64,000 bases of DNA, taken from assembly GCA_900290255.1 (NCBI GenBank), contig OMOD01000159.1, forward strand, positions 1-64,000, in the 5' to 3' direction. Position 1 is the first letter of the stretch. Every line of letters begins with the position of its first letter. A program made the translations under genes and the position numbers. This document shows, in pieces, positions 61,097 to 64,000 of this stretch. Origin of the DNA: Candidatus Sulfotelmatobacter kueseliae. GTDB taxonomy: Bacteria > Acidobacteriota > Terriglobia > Terriglobales > Acidobacteriaceae. A model generated the notes under the pieces. It worked only from the letters and a program-made list of their open reading frames with translations, made no database searches and had not been told where the DNA came from.

Positions 61097-63616
61097 ATGA
61101 TTGCACAACGATGGCACAAACTTGTGTTCAGTGCAAGCTTGGCTGTCATTACTCTCTCTATTTCAGCGGTTTGCCAGACCGCTTCGTCACTGCAGAACAA
61201 ATGGTTGGCTGTCTCTGTGCGTAGATCGGACGGCTCGTTTGAAGTGCGGGCTGAGGGACTGCGGGATCCAGTGCTGAGCGCCCGAGTCGGCGCTGAAACT
61301 AATCACAAATGGATTTTTTCGAACGAGTATTCCAAACATGAGGTATCGGAATCGGATTTCCATGATGCCTTGGGCGAGGGTCGCCAAGTTACAGTTTCAT
61401 TCATTGGAGTAAAGGGAAAGCCCAACTTGAGATACGTGCTGCAGTTGTACAACGACCGGCCATACGGGGGCGTGAAGGTCCAAATCGAGAACACTGAGGG
61501 CCAGCCGTTGAAGATTCAAAGCATCCGCATGATTGATGCGGTCGGTAGTCCCCGTGTCAACTTAGGGGGACCCGAGGACGCTGATCGCGTACTCTCTGAC
61601 AGTTACAGTGAGGATCGTCCGCCGCTTCAGATTTTTGATCTTGGCAAAGCTCCGGTTTATTTAGGGCGAGATGAATACGGAAGAGATCTGAGCAACTTGC
61701 ATCTCGCAGTCGGTAGCCAGCTGATTTACAACCGACAGAGTAAGGTCAGCCTCCTTCTCGCAGCGCTTAGCTCAGATCGCTGGCTGACGATCATGCACCT
61801 ACGAACCGCAAGCCCAGGAACTGCCCACATTTCCTCTTACACGGTCGATTCGACCGGCACGACTGAGATCATGAAGAAGGAATCGATACGCGACGACCCC
61901 GCTTCAGACCAGATCGAGCTGAGCGTCCCCTTGCCGCCAGGGAAGACGATTTCTTCAGAGAAGCTGACCTTTTCGGTTAGCAAGGACTATCACGCACAGC
62001 TCGAAAATTATGGCGAAGCCATCCGCCTGCTAAACAAGGCGCGCATTCCTGCTACTGCCCCTTGGGGCTGGTGGAGCTGGACAGCCTATTACTTTGGGCT
62101 TTCGCAAGGAACCGCTGTCACTAACGCAGAATGGCTATCGGAACATTTTAAGGATCTGGGATTCGACTACTTTCACATCGACGAAGGATATGCATACGAT
62201 GACGGCGAGTTCTTGACTCCCAATGCCACTAGCTGGCCAGATGGGCTGCAATCATTTGGCCGCCATGTCTGCCACCTGGGGTTGAAATTTGGCATGTGGG
62301 TTGCACCATTCCGCGTTGGACAGAAGGCCTGGGTTTACGAGAAGCACAAGGACTGGTTGGTTCATAATTCTCAAGGCAAACCCATCCAGATCGGATTCAT
62401 TGATTCAAGCCGTGGCCCGATCTATGTGCTGGACCCAACCCATCCTGGGGCACAGGAGTATCTTCGCCGCACTTTCGAAATTCTGAGCCGCGATTGGGGA
62501 GCGCGTTATTTCAAGCTCGATTTTATGGATGATACAGCGATCGAGGGCTACCGTTATAGGCCCGACGTAACGGCTCTCGGGGCACAGCGCATGGGCTTGC
62601 AGATCATTCGGGATGCGGTCGGCGATGATGTGCTCCTTGATAAAGATGGAAGTCCGATGCTCAACGCCGTAGGCCTGACCGAATTGGGACGAATTTCCGC
62701 CGACACCGGCCACTCATTTGCGGGAACTAAGGAAGATGCCGTTGGAATTGCAGCACGCTACTACATGAATAACAATTTTTATGCTGCCGACCCGGACGCG
62801 TTCACCGTGGCAAGACAGTTGATAACTGATCAAATCTGGCGCCAGTCTAAAACGCCGCTGACCCTTGATGAGGCCGAAGTATCGATCACGCTGGCAGCCA
62901 TAGCTGGAGGCATGTTCGAGTTGGGGGATGATCTGCCGACTTTAGCTGCGGATCCCGATCGCGTCAACTTAGTTCGCAACCGCGACTTGCTCGAGATGGT
63001 GCGCTTGCGCCGAGCGGCCAAGCCATTGGACCTGATGACGTACTTGCCGGAGGACGAGCAACCAAGCGTCTTTCTTCTCCATGAAGATAAGCGTCAATCT
63101 ATGCTGGTGGTTTTCAACTGGACGGAGAGCTTTCGCTCACATGAATTCACGGTCAGCGAATTGGGCATGAAAGAAAACGATTCTCTTGTTGCGTCCGACG
63201 TGCTCCACCAGGATCGGTCGGTTAACTTTGCCCAAGGTACGTTGCGAATTAATGATCAAACTCCTCATTCTGTTCGAGTGATCAAGATTGTCGACAATTC
63301 AATAGCGCCAAGCAACCCTGTCGTTAAGTTGGAGGCTCCAAGCCACGCTCAACTCGGGGTCCCCGTACATGTTTCGTGTGTGGTCGACACCAGCTCTGTA
63401 CCAGTGCTGGCCTACAACTGGGATTTTGGTGATGGGGTTTCTAGTCAGGGGCCTTCGGCTGATCACGCATACACGCGGAATGGCGTTTACAAGATTTTGC
63501 TGAAAGTTGAGGGCATCAATGCCGTGTCCGCGACCCAGGCGACCTCAATTACGATCCTAGGAACCACGCAAACGACTTACGATGCCGAGCACTCGCGCAG
63601 ATACAAGGAACGTTGA
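61097..63616 (+). CDS. exported GH36-type alpha-galactosidase-like enzyme with PKD domain
   Basis: The protein is about 839 residues. A signal peptide (LVFSASLAVITLSISAVCQ) is followed by an N-terminal beta-sandwich (about 30-300) and a catalytic barrel with APWGWWSWTAYYFG, DYFHIDEGYAYDDG, KFGMWVAPFRVG, and YFKLDFMDD with the nucleophile Asp475. The acid/base is likely Asp536 in ISADTG. A beta C-terminal domain is followed by a PKD-type domain (about 740-830; YNWDFGDGVSSQGPSADHAYTRNGVYKILLKV) that probably binds polysaccharide. The ATG at 61097 follows GAGGAG; a 10-codon upstream extension is unlikely. GH36 also contains alpha-N-acetylgalactosaminidases, so the sugar is open. It shares the locus with a broken paralogue at 47195-47808. 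Confidence 0.92.
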   Translation: MIAQRWHKLVFSASLAVITLSISAVCQTASSLQNKWLAVSVRRSDGSFEVRAEGLRDPVLSARVGAETNHKWIFSNEYSKHEVSESDFHDALGEGRQVTVSFIGVKGKPNLRYVLQLYNDRPYGGVKVQIENTEGQPLKIQSIRMIDAVGSPRVNLGGPEDADRVLSDSYSEDRPPLQIFDLGKAPVYLGRDEYGRDLSNLHLAVGSQLIYNRQSKVSLLLAALSSDRWLTIMHLRTASPGTAHISSYTVDSTGTTEIMKKESIRDDPASDQIELSVPLPPGKTISSEKLTFSVSKDYHAQLENYGEAIRLLNKARIPATAPWGWWSWTAYYFGLSQGTAVTNAEWLSEHFKDLGFDYFHIDEGYAYDDGEFLTPNATSWPDGLQSFGRHVCHLGLKFGMWVAPFRVGQKAWVYEKHKDWLVHNSQGKPIQIGFIDSSRGPIYVLDPTHPGAQEYLRRTFEILSRDWGARYFKLDFMDDTAIEGYRYRPDVTALGAQRMGLQIIRDAVGDDVLLDKDGSPMLNAVGLTELGRISADTGHSFAGTKEDAVGIAARYYMNNNFYAADPDAFTVARQLITDQIWRQSKTPLTLDEAEVSITLAAIAGGMFELGDDLPTLAADPDRVNLVRNRDLLEMVRLRRAAKPLDLMTYLPEDEQPSVFLLHEDKRQSMLVVFNWTESFRSHEFTVSELGMKENDSLVASDVLHQDRSVNFAQGTLRINDQTPHSVRVIKIVDNSIAPSNPVVKLEAPSHAQLGVPVHVSCVVDTSSVPVLAYNWDFGDGVSSQGPSADHAYTRNGVYKILLKVEGINAVSATQATSITILGTTQTTYDAEHSRRYKER

Positions 63617-63866
63617 TCTTGACTTTGTCGACAGGAACGAAATTAACAGCTCACTCAAGTTTCGTCGAAGAATCTTCAGATCGGTAAGAGAAAAAAATCG
63701 CGGACCGAGTCCACCTTGGCCACACGGACTTCAGTCGAATCTGCCGCATTGGAACCAGATGGAATGCGTGGGCGCCGGGAGCGGGAGTCTTGTAGGATTT
63801 CGCTGCCTTTCCAGGCTGCGAGCAGGAGCGTTTTCTCCGTGAGCGGCGCCTGGCGGGGAGGGAGAA

Positions 63867-64000
63867 ATGGAGATTTCGTGCCTGATGGGTGAGTGGAGCT
63901 GTGGTGGTCGTGGGTCACGAATGGATCCTCGTTTCGCGTGGAAGACACTGGCGCACAGACTAGGCTGCGTGCTCCTGACATTATCGCTGGGAGGCGTGGC
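63867..64000 (+). CDS. start of an exported protein (cut by window edge)
   Basis: An ATG preceded by GGGAGGGAGAA opens a frame to the window end (44 codons). It reads SRMDPRFAWKTLAHRLG followed by a hydrophobic segment (CVLLTLSLGGV) that looks like a signal peptide. An internal ATG at 63921 is the alternative start. Nothing more can be said. The 250 bp before it hold no recognised gene. Confidence 0.45.
   Translation, partial: MEISCLMGEWSCGGRGSRMDPRFAWKTLAHRLGCVLLTLSLGGV

Overview
The window looks like a chromosomal segment of a soil-type Acidobacteriota (Terriglobia-like) bacterium. This is inferred from three things: the high GC content, the two very large Oar-like TonB-dependent receptors with an N-terminal carboxypeptidase-regulatory-like domain, and the many dispersed palindromic repeats. 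No rRNA or tRNA gene was recognised. One core gene (rpsO) is cut by the left edge, and a new ORF is cut by the right edge.

Region 1 (1-31.9 kb) is mostly housekeeping. It holds rpsO, a REP-associated tyrosine transposase (RAYT) embedded in palindromic repeats, several exported proteins of unknown function, a periplasmic protein with two TonB C-terminal domains, a zinc-ribbon/Sel1 protein and an AlbA_2-HD-GYP fusion. A cell-wall block follows: murA, murQ, a class-C beta-lactamase-like serine hydrolase, and a second serine hydrolase fused to a NamZ/DUF1343 exo-muramidase. Next come a TrbI-like exported protein, a slipin, a SPOR protein, an ArsR regulator, an adaptor-TPR-TolC efflux operon without an inner-membrane pump, queF, an MFS transporter, a GT2 glycosyltransferase, a STAS/anti-sigma-kinase pair and an Ntn-hydrolase of the C45/phospholipase-B type. 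Several families of hairpin repeats sit between these genes, and some sit in frame inside them.

Region 2 (32-64 kb) is a glycan-degradation island. It contains a GH38 alpha-mannosidase gene split by a 55-bp tandem duplication, an Oar-like TonB receptor, a Tat-exported GH47 alpha-1,2-mannosidase and a 905-residue winged-helix/TPR regulator. A scar zone follows (45.4-47.8 kb), made of the tail of an SDR dehydrogenase gene, the 3' half of a group II intron and a wrecked GH36 gene. Then come a PIG-L deacetylase, an unfamiliar TIM-barrel-like hydrolase with a SIS-domain partner, a broken acyltransferase, a second TonB receptor whose upstream region is an IS1380 remnant, an HGSNAT-like membrane acyltransferase, an AraC regulator, a GH89 alpha-N-acetylglucosaminidase and an exported GH36-PKD alpha-galactosidase-type enzyme. 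Together these suggest uptake and trimming of high-mannose N-glycans and of alpha-GlcNAc-capped glycans.

The most interesting items are the RAYT with its family of constant-frame, variable-stem hairpins; the HGSNAT-like/GH89 pairing with an unknown hydrolase-SIS operon; the serine hydrolase-NamZ fusion; the AlbA_2-HD-GYP fusion; and the duplication that splits the GH38 gene.
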